Source: Lachnospiraceae bacterium
GTDB lineage: Bacteria > Bacillota > Clostridia > Lachnospirales > Lachnospiraceae
DNA: 32,480 bases
Direction of reading: 5' to 3'
NCBI GenBank assembly: GCA_900770345.1
Contig: CAAGKF010000020.1
Coordinates: forward strand, 1 to 32,480
Under the pieces are notes generated by a model. That model had not been told where the DNA came from. It saw nothing but the letters and a program-made list of their open reading frames with translations, and did no database searches. The translations under genes and the position numbers were made by a program. This document shows, one piece after another, positions 6,796 to 14,568 of this stretch. Position 1 is the first letter of the stretch, and each line of letters starts with the position of its first letter.

Positions 6796-8062
6796 GAATA
6801 TTCTCCTTGTATAATTTAATCCTGACGGAAGTACCCTTACCGGGCGCTGTCCAGACCTCCATTACATCTTTCTGCGGATAAAGCAGATGAAGGCGTTCAT
6901 AAATATTTCGTATACCGATTCCCGGAATCCTGCCATCAAGAATCTGCTGAAGCAAATCGGGAACAGCTCCATCTCCGTTATCTGTTACGGTTAAAAGCAT
7001 ATATTCCGCATATTCCTTGATAGAAACGCAGATACGGCTCCCCTCCACCGAACCTTTAAGACCATGTTTCAAGCTGTTTTCAATCAACGGCTGTATGATG
7101 AAGGGAGGAATCGAAAGGGAAGGCGGCACCTCCTGTATGGATAGTTCCAGCGATATCCGTCCCTGATAACGTTCCTGGAAAATCGTCAGATACAGCTTCA
7201 AAAGCTCCAGTTCTTTCTGAAGCGGGATTTCCACCTGTGTAATGGAGAGGGAGGAACGTAAAAGGTCTGCTGTTGCCTTTACTAACCGGGCGGCTGTTTT
7301 TGTTTCTCCTGACTGAATTGTATGAACTATCAGATTCAGCGTATTGAAAAGGAAATGTGGATTGATCTGCATCTGCAGCATCTGACAGTGCGCTTCATTA
7401 AGCAGCTCTTTCTGATGCAGCAGTTCCTTTTCCGCTTCTGATTTTTCAAGGATGTTGCGGAAAGTAATGAAGCAAATAATAACATAGCAAACGGTCACAA
7501 GTCCCCATATCACAAATTGGATATTCTTAAATTTCTGAAAATCCCTTTGCAGAAACGTCCGCTTTTCATTGCTGAAATCCAGATAAGAATTCAGCAGTTT
7601 TGCATAGGCCTCATTCATTTCCGAAAAGATCAGCCGAATCGAACGCAAATGTTCAAACGACTCCTGCGACCCTGAATACGGATAAAGATATTCAGTAACA
7701 AAATCCCTTTGAGCCTCGTTTACCTGATACACGACCCGGGAATACAAAAGACAGTCTTTACTGTCTGTAAAATCCTTTTGCAGAATCCCGGTAGACTCGA
7801 AAATTAATTCCGTCTGCATGCGGTATACCGAAAAGCATTCCTCCTGGCGGTTCTGACTATAAGAAAGAAGAGCATTCTGACCACTTTGAATCGCGTTTCC
7901 AAGTTCAGATAAAATCTGGTTCGTATGTGTGAGCCGGTTAATAGAACCATTCATTTTCCTCTGATAGCTTTGATTCAGCATTTGAAAAAACAAAAACAGG
8001 ATGCCAAATGAACAGATAAACAATACAAAGAGCGGTTTCAGGGAATAGTAATGTCGTTTCAT
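6770..8062 (-). CDS. YesM/LytS-type sensor histidine kinase
   Basis: A 430-aa membrane kinase. A first membrane helix (about 10-28), an extracellular sensing region of about 150 residues and a second helix (about 181-201) are followed by a coiled stretch and the His-kinase motif MQINPHFLFNTLNLI with phospho-acceptor His236. The ATP-binding domain shows the N box IIQPLIENSLKHGL, the G1 box DNGDGA and the G2 box GIGIRNIYERLHLLY. No clear HAMP domain is seen between helix 2 and the His box. An AAAAGGA site precedes the ATG. The extracellular region has no recognisable ligand domain; context suggests it senses the TRAP or sulfatase substrate. A group II intron separates the gene from its likely promoter. 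Confidence 0.93.
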   Translation of the reverse strand: MKRHYYSLKPLFVLFICSFGILFLFFQMLNQSYQRKMNGSINRLTHTNQILSELGNAIQSGQNALLSYSQNRQEECFSVYRMQTELIFESTGILQKDFTDSKDCLLYSRVVYQVNEAQRDFVTEYLYPYSGSQESFEHLRSIRLIFSEMNEAYAKLLNSYLDFSNEKRTFLQRDFQKFKNIQFVIWGLVTVCYVIICFITFRNILEKSEAEKELLHQKELLNEAHCQMLQMQINPHFLFNTLNLIVHTIQSGETKTAARLVKATADLLRSSLSITQVEIPLQKELELLKLYLTIFQERYQGRISLELSIQEVPPSLSIPPFIIQPLIENSLKHGLKGSVEGSRICVSIKEYAEYMLLTVTDNGDGAVPDLLQQILDGRIPGIGIRNIYERLHLLYPQKDVMEVWTAPGKGTSVRIKLYKENIHECINCGG

Positions 8063-8125
8063 TATACAAAATCCTTTTGATATATTCTCTAGTAGATATG
8101 GGGATTACTCCCCATACCCCTATTC

Positions 8126-8160
8126 AAAACCGTACGTGCGCTATTAACGCATACGGCTTT
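8126..8160 (-). ncRNA. Group II intron domain V (catalytic hairpin)
   Basis: On the minus strand AAAGCCGT pairs with ACGGTTTT (one G-T pair), with the AGC catalytic triad in the 5' arm. Next come two pairs flanking the standard two-base CG bulge, and a distal GCGTT/AGCGC stem. Domain VI follows at about 8092-8125, with an ATGGGG/CCCCAT stem. Confidence 0.88.
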
Positions 8161-8180
8161 TCACTCTATATTTTCACACT

Positions 8181-9536
8181 CTATCTGTAAAACAAACTCA
8201 CTTTGATACTTGGTTCAAGTAATGGAAACGTCCTAAGTAGACCATTAAAGAAAGTATCCATCGTATAACATCTTCTCTGACTTCTCCGATTAAGCCACTT
8301 GAACAGTAACCATTTTGTCTGCATTAGAAAGTTCTTCACTTCCATTGTATTGTCGGTCACTCCGTAATACTGGTAGTGCCCACGCAGTTTCGCATTGACT
8401 GTTTTGAATATCTGCTCCAGTGGCATTGCTCTGTGAACCTTTATCCAGTCTTTCATTGCCTTGATTTTGCTACGGAATTTCTTCTTACTGGTCTTTACCC
8501 TACAACGGAAAAACTGCTTCTTTCCGTCCATTCCGCAATAAAACGTGAAACCAAGGAAGTCAAAGGTATCTGGTTTTCTTTCTCCTCTTGCTTTTCGGTT
8601 TTGCCTGGCAAACCTCCCAAATTCCAAAATCTTCGTCTTTTCCTCCGCTAGCTCCAGTCCATATTTCCCAAAGCGTTCTTCCAGTCTCTGCTTGAATACC
8701 TGTGCTTCATGTTGATTCTGAAAACAACAGACAAAGTCGTCACAATAGCGAATCAGATAACATTCGCCTTTACATTGTCTCTTTACGATTACATCAAACC
8801 AGTTATCCAGTACATAATGCAGATATATATTTGCAAGTATTGGACTGGCTCCGTTTCCCTGTGGGGTTCCCCGTTCGCTGTCAAGAAATTTACCATCTTC
8901 CATGATTCCCGCTTTCAGAAATTTCTCGATTATCTCAAGAAATCTTCTGTCAGCTATGTCATGTGACAGCATCTTCATCAACCATTCATGGTCTACATTA
9001 TCAAAGAATCCTCTGATATCTGCTTCCACCACATAATTTGTCTTCCGATACTGTACCATCTCTATGATTTCCCTCACTGCCTGATGGCAGTTCCTGTTTG
9101 GACGGAAACCAAAGCTCTCATTATAAAATTTCGGTTCATAAATCTGCTCCAGTATCTGTGCAATCGCATTTTCCACCAGTTTATCCTCATAGCAGGAGAT
9201 TCCCAGTGGTCTCATTTTGCCTTTTGTTTCCTTCGGAATATAGACTCGCCTTGTTGGATTTGGGCGGTAACTTCCACTTTTCATCCGTTTTACTAGATTC
9301 GCAAGATTTTCTTCAAGATTCTGTTCATAATCTTCTTTTGTCACTTTATCAATTCCATACGCCTTTCTTTTATCCATCGTTTTATGGATTGCTCTTAGGG
9401 TATCTTTATTGATATATGACGCAAGATTTTGAACCTTTCTATCGGTTCTGTTTGCTTTTGCGATATTGTACTGTATTCCAAGCAACTCGTTCACCATGTT
9501 TGTCAGCTCTCTTTCGTCTGCATAGTTTCTTATCAC
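8181..9536 (-). CDS. ltrA: Group II intron reverse transcriptase/maturase
   Basis: The intron-encoded protein (up to 451 aa) that helps the intron RNA fold, splice and retro-insert. The RT core shows YIPKETKGKMRPLGI (RT1), EDKLVENAIAQILEQIYEPKFYNESFGFRPNRNCHQA (RT2), VVEADIRGFFDNVDHEWL (RT3), TPQGNGASPILANIYLHYVLD (RT4) and the active site RYCDDFVCCF, with YCDD instead of YADD (RT5). A maturase X domain follows (LRGHYQYYGVTDN and downstream). The protein ends about 60 residues later with no HNH endonuclease motifs, so this appears to be an En-minus form. The start is uncertain: a GTG at 9536, or the ATG at 9497 behind GAGAGCT. All RT motifs look intact, so the element may be active. Confidence 0.93.
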   Translation of the reverse strand: MIRNYADERELTNMVNELLGIQYNIAKANRTDRKVQNLASYINKDTLRAIHKTMDKRKAYGIDKVTKEDYEQNLEENLANLVKRMKSGSYRPNPTRRVYIPKETKGKMRPLGISCYEDKLVENAIAQILEQIYEPKFYNESFGFRPNRNCHQAVREIIEMVQYRKTNYVVEADIRGFFDNVDHEWLMKMLSHDIADRRFLEIIEKFLKAGIMEDGKFLDSERGTPQGNGASPILANIYLHYVLDNWFDVIVKRQCKGECYLIRYCDDFVCCFQNQHEAQVFKQRLEERFGKYGLELAEEKTKILEFGRFARQNRKARGERKPDTFDFLGFTFYCGMDGKKQFFRCRVKTSKKKFRSKIKAMKDWIKVHRAMPLEQIFKTVNAKLRGHYQYYGVTDNTMEVKNFLMQTKWLLFKWLNRRSQRRCYTMDTFFNGLLRTFPLLEPSIKVSLFYR

Positions 9537-10059
9537 TTGAAGCTATAAAGTGCACAGCCCTTTTCTCCATCTGCTTTCACAAACTTCTTCGATACTATGG
9601 CTGTGTCGGACTTCCTGCCATTCATTTGGATTCCTGACGCATTTCTTTGTTTTGGTTTCCATACCTCTTACGAGGAAATGACAGGATCTCAGCTGTTCCG
9701 ATAACATACTTATCATCAACCTCGCCAAGTTCTCAGACTGGGGGATGCCATCATGACCTTGCCATATCAGTCATAACAGTGTTGTCTGCTGTGAAATAGA
9801 ACACATCGACCATTTCCAACCTCATAATAATTTCCCAGCTCAATCACTTCACTTTCGTTTCGGCTCTGTTGCTCCCTGTCCTACGCTTAAACCTAGCGTT
9901 GCCGTTTCGGTTTCAAGGACTCGGTACAGGCGGTTGGCTAGACCTTACCTGATAGGATTTTCCTACTGTATTGTTATCAGCTTACCAGAGCTTGCAGAAT
10001 TTCTTCCGCTCGCTAGGGGAAATCAGCTATGCTGATTTCGCAGCTCGCACCTGTAAAAT

Positions 10060-10089
10060 ATTATACTCCAGGAAATGAACAGATAGCAA
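10060..10089 (-). promoter_or_regulatory. Predicted promoter of the histidine kinase operon, split from it by the intron
   Basis: On the minus strand, -35 TTGCTA (10089-10084) and a perfect -10 TATAAT (10065-10060) are 18 bases apart. The predicted start, about 10053, lies within a few bases of the intron's first base at 10050. The kinase start codon is at 8062, beyond the intron. Confidence 0.55.
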
Positions 10090-10114
10090 GATGGTTATTT
10101 TGTCGGAAAAGTGC

Positions 10115-10165
10115 TTAAAATAGCGTTAAAATATATAGTTATATTATTAAAATAGTGTTAATATT
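10115..10165 (+). promoter_or_regulatory. Four phased TTAAAATA-like half-sites upstream of dctP (candidate response-regulator operator)
   Basis: TTAAAATA occurs at 10115, 10126 and 10147, and TTAATATT at 10158. Start-to-start spacings are 11, 21 and 11 bases, close to one, two and one helical turns. Viewed as two 20-base blocks 32 bases apart, they match at 17 of 20 positions. AraC-type regulators often bind direct repeats in phase. The array lies between the intron and the dctP ribosome site. No consensus -35 is obvious, as expected for an activated promoter. Confidence 0.5.
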
Positions 10166-10186
10166 TAGAAAAAGGAGGGTTCACAT

Positions 10187-11281
10187 ATGAAAAAACGTAT
10201 TTTTTATGGAGTTTTAGCAACAATGATATGCGCCGGTCTGGCAACAGGATGCTCGGGAAATTCAAAACAAGAAACACAGGCTTCTCAAAAAGCGGAGACT
10301 GCTGCAGCTTCTGTAAAAAAAGAAAGTACCGCGGCTGAATCTAAAGAAAAAACCTATGACACCCCGGAACTGATTCTTCGATACGCGGAGGTAAATGCGG
10401 AAAAAGACGAGCGGGCGCAGGCCAGCATGAAATTTGCCGAACGAATCAAGGAGAGAACTAACGGCAGAATCGAAATTCAGGTATTTCCGGGGGCGCAGCT
10501 GGGAGATAATAAGCAGGTATTTCAGAATCTTCAGCTGGGGGCGATTGATATGACAAACTCCGTACCGGCCCAGTACAAAACCATGGGGGTGGATATTCCC
10601 TATGTTAAGGTACTTGGCATTCCGTTTCTGTTCCGTGATGAAGAACACGCAGTTAACGTTATGCACGGAGAATTTGGAGAGCAGCTCAAAAATGATGTTG
10701 CTGCCGGAAATGGAAAAGTAATTATTTTAGACTATTTCGTTGCAGGTTCAAGAAGCTTTTTTGCAAACAAACCGGTTAGAACCCTGGAAGATTTTAAAGG
10801 ATTAAAAATTCGTGTGCAGCAGGACGAGGTATACATGGATATGGTAAAAGCATTTGGCGGCTCACCGACCCCCATGGCAACCTCTGAATTATATTCTGCT
10901 CTTCAGACAGGCGTGGTTGACGGCGCAGAGAATCCTGTAAAAGGCTATTATAATAATAAATATTATGAAGTTTCTCCTTATTATTCCTTCAGCCGGCACA
11001 TGATCGAGCCTACTGCCATTACCATTTCCGAACTCACCTGGAATAAACTCACGGATGAAGAAAAGGAAATCTTTAAAACTACAGCAGCTGAGGTAACCGC
11101 CGACTTCCAGAAAACGCTGAAAGAAAAAGAAGCTGTCCAGATTGAAGAACTTAAAAGGGCCAATGTGGAACTGATAGAAATCCAGGACTATGATAAATGG
11201 GTGGAAGCCGCTAAGCCACTGGAAGAAAAATACGGGGCCGGTTTTGAAGATACTATAAAAATGATTCGGGAAACCAAATAA
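10187..11281 (+). CDS. dctP: TRAP transporter substrate-binding lipoprotein (DctP family)
   Basis: The extracytoplasmic solute receptor of a TRAP transporter (364 aa). The signal peptide ends in the lipobox LATGC (Cys22), so the protein is membrane-anchored by lipid. A Ser/Lys/Glu-rich linker follows, then the DctP fold. Visible family motifs are FAERIKERTNGRIEIQVFPGAQLGDNKQVFQNLQLGAIDM, the ligand-contact region GLKIRVQQDEVYMDMVKAFGGSPTPM with the Arg that usually clamps an acidic group, and ELYSALQTGVVDGAENP. The Arg implies a carboxylate- or sulfonate-bearing ligand. AGGAGG precedes the ATG. It is the first gene of the dctP-dctQ-dctM-sulfatase set. Confidence 0.95.
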   Translation: MKKRIFYGVLATMICAGLATGCSGNSKQETQASQKAETAAASVKKESTAAESKEKTYDTPELILRYAEVNAEKDERAQASMKFAERIKERTNGRIEIQVFPGAQLGDNKQVFQNLQLGAIDMTNSVPAQYKTMGVDIPYVKVLGIPFLFRDEEHAVNVMHGEFGEQLKNDVAAGNGKVIILDYFVAGSRSFFANKPVRTLEDFKGLKIRVQQDEVYMDMVKAFGGSPTPMATSELYSALQTGVVDGAENPVKGYYNNKYYEVSPYYSFSRHMIEPTAITISELTWNKLTDEEKEIFKTTAAEVTADFQKTLKEKEAVQIEELKRANVELIEIQDYDKWVEAAKPLEEKYGAGFEDTIKMIRETK

Positions 11282-11300
11282 AAAATTAACGGAGATATCT

Positions 11301-11753
11301 ATGGAGGAAAAATTATATCATTTGATTGACGGAATATGCAGTACATTTCTCCTTGGAATGGTCATTGTGGTTTCCATTGTTGTTGTCGGGCGTTACGTTT
11401 TTAATGTAACGCCCGGCTGGGGCGAGGAACTGGCACTGTTCTGCATGACCTGGTTCGGCATGCTTTCTGCAGCACTGGCAGAAAAAAGAGATGCCCATAT
11501 TCGTGTCGCGGCATTTGACAATATTTATCCGAAGCCTGTGGTAAAGGTGCTTCACAAGCTATATTATCTTGTCAAACTGATATTTGCGCTGGTATTGCTG
11601 GTAGAAGGCGTCAAGTTAACTATTACAAACATTCCGGTAATGATGTCAGGATTACCGGTCAGCGAGTCTCTTTTATATCTTTCGGGACCGGTGACAGGCT
11701 GTATACTACTGATTTTTCTGCTGCTTCGTTTTAAAAAGGAGGTATTATCCTGA
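11301..11753 (+). CDS. dctQ: TRAP transporter small permease (DctQ family)
   Basis: The small membrane subunit (150 aa) of the tripartite transporter. It has four predicted membrane segments: STFLLGMVIVVSIVVVGRYVF, LALFCMTWFGMLSAALA, LVKLIFALVLLVEGV and LSGPVTGCILLIFLLLRF. The family marker between segments 1 and 2 reads RYVFNVTPGWGEELALFCMTW, and the 'EKRDAHIRV' segment follows segment 2. It starts 19 bases after dctP behind GGAGATATCT. Its TGA overlaps the ATG of dctM by one base (TGATG), so the permease subunits are translationally coupled. Confidence 0.93.
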   Translation: MEEKLYHLIDGICSTFLLGMVIVVSIVVVGRYVFNVTPGWGEELALFCMTWFGMLSAALAEKRDAHIRVAAFDNIYPKPVVKVLHKLYYLVKLIFALVLLVEGVKLTITNIPVMMSGLPVSESLLYLSGPVTGCILLIFLLLRFKKEVLS

Positions 11754-13045
11754 TGAATCTGCAATTTGCGGTCATAATTCTTCTGACAACATTTTTTCTC
11801 TCAGTTTTTCTGGGACTGCATATAACCTACGCATTGGGACTTGCCTCTATTGTAACATCTGCCTATCTGAAAATCCCCCTGCAGGTAATTGTTCAGACAA
11901 TCGTCGGAAAGCTCGGAAACTTCGCGCTCATGGCCGTTCCTTTTTTTGTTCTGGCCGGAGAGCTGATGAGTATCGGAGGTATTTCGGACAGGCTGATCAA
12001 GCTTTCACGCTCTCTGGTTGGATGGATGCGCGGCGGGCTGGCACAGGTTAACATCGTTGCGTCCATGTTTTTTGGCGGCATCTCCGGTTCCGCCGCTGCA
12101 GACACGGCTTCTCTGGGAGCAATCCTTATACCGATGATGAAAAAAGACGGATATGATGAGGAATTTGCTACTAATATAACCATGACAAGCTCCGTTCAGG
12201 GCATATTAATTCCGCCAAGCCACAATATGGTAATCTATGCGGTAGCAGCAGGCGGCGTATCTATTTCCAGACTGTTTATGGGCGGGCTGGTCCCGGGAAT
12301 TTTTCTTGGCATATGTCTGATGATATACTGTATGTTTGTTGCTAAAAAGAAACATTATCCCAGAGGGGATGCTTTTTCCATCCGCAACGTAATCTCCTGC
12401 CTGAAAGAGTCCATATGGGCGCTCGGAACAGTTCTGATTGTTGTAGTGGGTGTAATCGCAGGAATTTTTACCGCAACGGAATCTGCTGCGATTGCTGCAG
12501 TATATGCATTCATTGTCTCATACTTTGTTTACAGAGATGCTCCGATTTCCACATTCAGAAGAGTGCTGTCAAATACCATACGAACAATGTCCACCATTTT
12601 AATCCTGTCTTCCTGCGCGACAGCTTTCAGTTTTCTGATTACATACCTGCAGATTCCGCAAATGCTTGCCGCATTTTTGATGGGATTTTCCAGTAACCGT
12701 ATTTTACTGCTGCTGCTGATCAACCTGTTTCTGCTGATTCTTGGAACTTTTATGAACATGGTCTCTATCATATTGATAGTGACGCCGATTCTGCTTCCGG
12801 TCGTGACCGAAATTGGAATGGACCCGGTTCATTTCGGCGTAATGCTGATTATGAACCTGGGAATCGGCTTATTAACACCGCCTGTCGGCAATGTACTGTT
12901 TGTGGGAAGCAGCGTATCCGGAGTTCCGATCGAACGGCTGGCCAAAACAATCCTTCCGCAGCTTGCAGTTATGGTCGCAGCACTGATGATCGTGACGTTT
13001 GTACCGGAATTTTCACTGATGCTGCCAAATCTTCTGATGAAATAG
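11753..13045 (+). CDS. dctM: TRAP transporter large permease (DctM family)
   Basis: The large, channel-forming subunit (430 aa) that drives uptake with a sodium gradient. It shows about 12 hydrophobic segments and the DctM hallmarks: LMAVPFFVLAGELMSIGGISDRLIKL, GGLAQVNIVASMFFGGISGSAAADTASLGAILIPMM, SSVQGILIPPSHNMVIYAV and, near the end, MNLGIGLLTPPVGNVLFVGSSVSG. The length is usual for the family. It overlaps dctQ by one base, and the sulfatase starts 12 bases after its stop. Orientation and spacing make one transcript with dctP and dctQ likely. Confidence 0.95.
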   Translation: MNLQFAVIILLTTFFLSVFLGLHITYALGLASIVTSAYLKIPLQVIVQTIVGKLGNFALMAVPFFVLAGELMSIGGISDRLIKLSRSLVGWMRGGLAQVNIVASMFFGGISGSAAADTASLGAILIPMMKKDGYDEEFATNITMTSSVQGILIPPSHNMVIYAVAAGGVSISRLFMGGLVPGIFLGICLMIYCMFVAKKKHYPRGDAFSIRNVISCLKESIWALGTVLIVVVGVIAGIFTATESAAIAAVYAFIVSYFVYRDAPISTFRRVLSNTIRTMSTILILSSCATAFSFLITYLQIPQMLAAFLMGFSSNRILLLLLINLFLLILGTFMNMVSIILIVTPILLPVVTEIGMDPVHFGVMLIMNLGIGLLTPPVGNVLFVGSSVSGVPIERLAKTILPQLAVMVAALMIVTFVPEFSLMLPNLLMK

Positions 13046-13057
13046 GAGGTAAAAAAC

Positions 13058-14488
13058 GTGAAGAAAAATTTAATCGTTCTGCTCTGTGATCAGCTGCAAA
13101 AGCAGGTGACTTCTCCGGATAATCCATGCATTATGGAAAACCTGCAGAAGCTGCAGCAGGACAGTGTGGTTTTCCAGCAGGCACATACCGCAAATGCTAT
13201 CTGTTCCCCGTCAAGGGCTTCCTTCATGACCGGACGGCTTCCGCACAACCACGGAATGATCGACTGCACCCATACCGTGCCCGCCTACCGCGCAGATTAC
13301 GACAGTTCTCTGGATACGCTGGGCAGGAGACTGAAAACAGCCGGCTATCAGACAGCTTATTACGGCAAATGGCATATAGAACGGACATACGATCTGAAAA
13401 GCTATGGATTTGATGAATATGAGACAGAGATGGATCTTCCTGTATTTCAATTAACTCCTGTGGACCGGGTACGAATCCATACAGAAGGATACCGGGATAA
13501 AACCATCTGCGGAACTTTCAGCGAAAATCAGGAATCTACAGAAGAATACTACATATATAACCGTGCTGTTAACTTTATAGAAAAAGCGCGGGAAAATGAC
13601 AGCCCATTCTGCGTATTTATTTCCACCTATGCACCTCATGATCCTTATGCGGTACCCGAAGAAATCTATCGGATGTATGACAATATCCCGATAGAACTGC
13701 CGGAGTCCTTTTCCGATTCCCTGAATGATAAGCCTGCAATTTACCGAAGGCTCAGGTCAGTATGGAACGATCTGGACGATAAGCAATTAAGAGAAATTAT
13801 AAGATGCTACTACAGCTACTGCACCTTAATTGATCTTCAAATCGGACGACTTACAGAATTTTTGAAACTTGAAAACCTTTACGATGATACCCTGATTCTA
13901 TTCACTGCAGATCACGGAGATTTAATGGGAGCTCACGGGCTGTTCTGCAAAGGTGTACCGGCATTTGAGGAAACCTATTCCATACCGCTTATCCTGAAGC
14001 TTCCTGATCAGGAAATGGGAGGGTACACATGCGGCGCTTATGCGAATACCTACGATATCGCACCCACTGTTCTTGAACTTTTGGATTGTGAAAAGCTGCA
14101 GAATTCAATTGACGGAAAATCTCTGGTTCCCTATATATACGGCGGCAGCTCGGAAAACAGTCTGTGCTTCGCGGAATTCGAGGGACAGCGCTATGCGTAT
14201 ACCCAGAGAATCGTGTGGAGCGAAGGCTGGAAATATGTGTTTAATACCTTTGACTTTGATGAATTATATGATTTAAACAAAGATCCGCATGAGCTTATAA
14301 ATCTGGCTCAGAAACCGGAATTTGAACAGCAGAAGAAAAAAATGGCCGCTCTGATGTGGGAGCAAATTGTAAAAAGCGGAGATGACACACTGACAGATGC
14401 CCAATATGTCATGCTGCGTTTTGCTCCTCAGGGGCCGAATACAAAAAAAAGCAAAAAAACTTTTTCTATTTTCAATAAACCTTTCTGA
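13058..14488 (+). CDS. Cys-type sulfatase, apparently cytoplasmic
   Basis: A 476-aa alkaline-phosphatase-fold sulfatase, hydrolysing a sulfate ester. The signature CSPSRASFMTGRLPHNHG carries Cys49, which a radical-SAM maturase (anSME) must convert to formylglycine; no maturase gene is in the window. Metal ligands are visible in LLCDQ (Asp11) and FTADHGDLMG (about Asp285-His286), and YGKWH lies near residue 107. The GTG start follows AGGAGG and the protein begins MKKNLIVLLCDQ directly at the first beta strand, so it has no signal peptide. It closes the dctPQM transcript, so the transporter presumably imports its sulfated substrate. The substrate is not readable; a choline-sulfatase or phosphonate monoesterase relative is also possible. 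Confidence 0.9.
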   Translation: MKKNLIVLLCDQLQKQVTSPDNPCIMENLQKLQQDSVVFQQAHTANAICSPSRASFMTGRLPHNHGMIDCTHTVPAYRADYDSSLDTLGRRLKTAGYQTAYYGKWHIERTYDLKSYGFDEYETEMDLPVFQLTPVDRVRIHTEGYRDKTICGTFSENQESTEEYYIYNRAVNFIEKARENDSPFCVFISTYAPHDPYAVPEEIYRMYDNIPIELPESFSDSLNDKPAIYRRLRSVWNDLDDKQLREIIRCYYSYCTLIDLQIGRLTEFLKLENLYDDTLILFTADHGDLMGAHGLFCKGVPAFEETYSIPLILKLPDQEMGGYTCGAYANTYDIAPTVLELLDCEKLQNSIDGKSLVPYIYGGSSENSLCFAEFEGQRYAYTQRIVWSEGWKYVFNTFDFDELYDLNKDPHELINLAQKPEFEQQKKKMAALMWEQIVKSGDDTLTDAQYVMLRFAPQGPNTKKSKKTFSIFNKPF

Positions 14489-14508
14489 CTAAGGTTAATC
14501 CACAAAAA

Positions 14509-14554
14509 CAGGGGAACAATTCTGACATCTTCTGACATCCGAATTGTTCCCCTG
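14509..14554. terminator. Bidirectional terminator between the sulfatase gene and sipL
   Basis: A perfect 14-bp inverted repeat (14509-14522 CAGGGGAACAATTC with 14541-14554) encloses an 18-base loop that itself holds a TCTGACATC repeat. It lies in the 80-base gap between two convergent genes. Confidence 0.7.
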
Positions 14555-14568
14555 CCTGTCTTTCCGCC

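Larger units (their letters stand above)
8092..10050 (-). mobile_element. Group II intron, complete (ribozyme plus maturase)
   Basis: Read on the minus strand, the element begins at 10050 with the conserved GTGCG and continues through a structured domain I region. Its ORF is at 8181-9536, and it ends with a canonical domain V and then domain VI. The 3' end is placed at 8092 (…ATCTAC), eight bases past a candidate branch-point A, with a few bases of uncertainty. About 1.96 kb. The stretch 9537-10050 has no gene; it is the 5' ribozyme part (domains I to early IV). Inserted between the divergent kinase and dctP genes, in the kinase direction. Confidence 0.9.

Noticed and set aside
9700..10056. 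A specific EBS1-IBS1 pairing for the group II intron
   Set aside because: The 5' exon ends TTTTACAG, but I found only a partial match (CTGTTAT near 9770-9780 on the minus strand), so no pairing is claimed.
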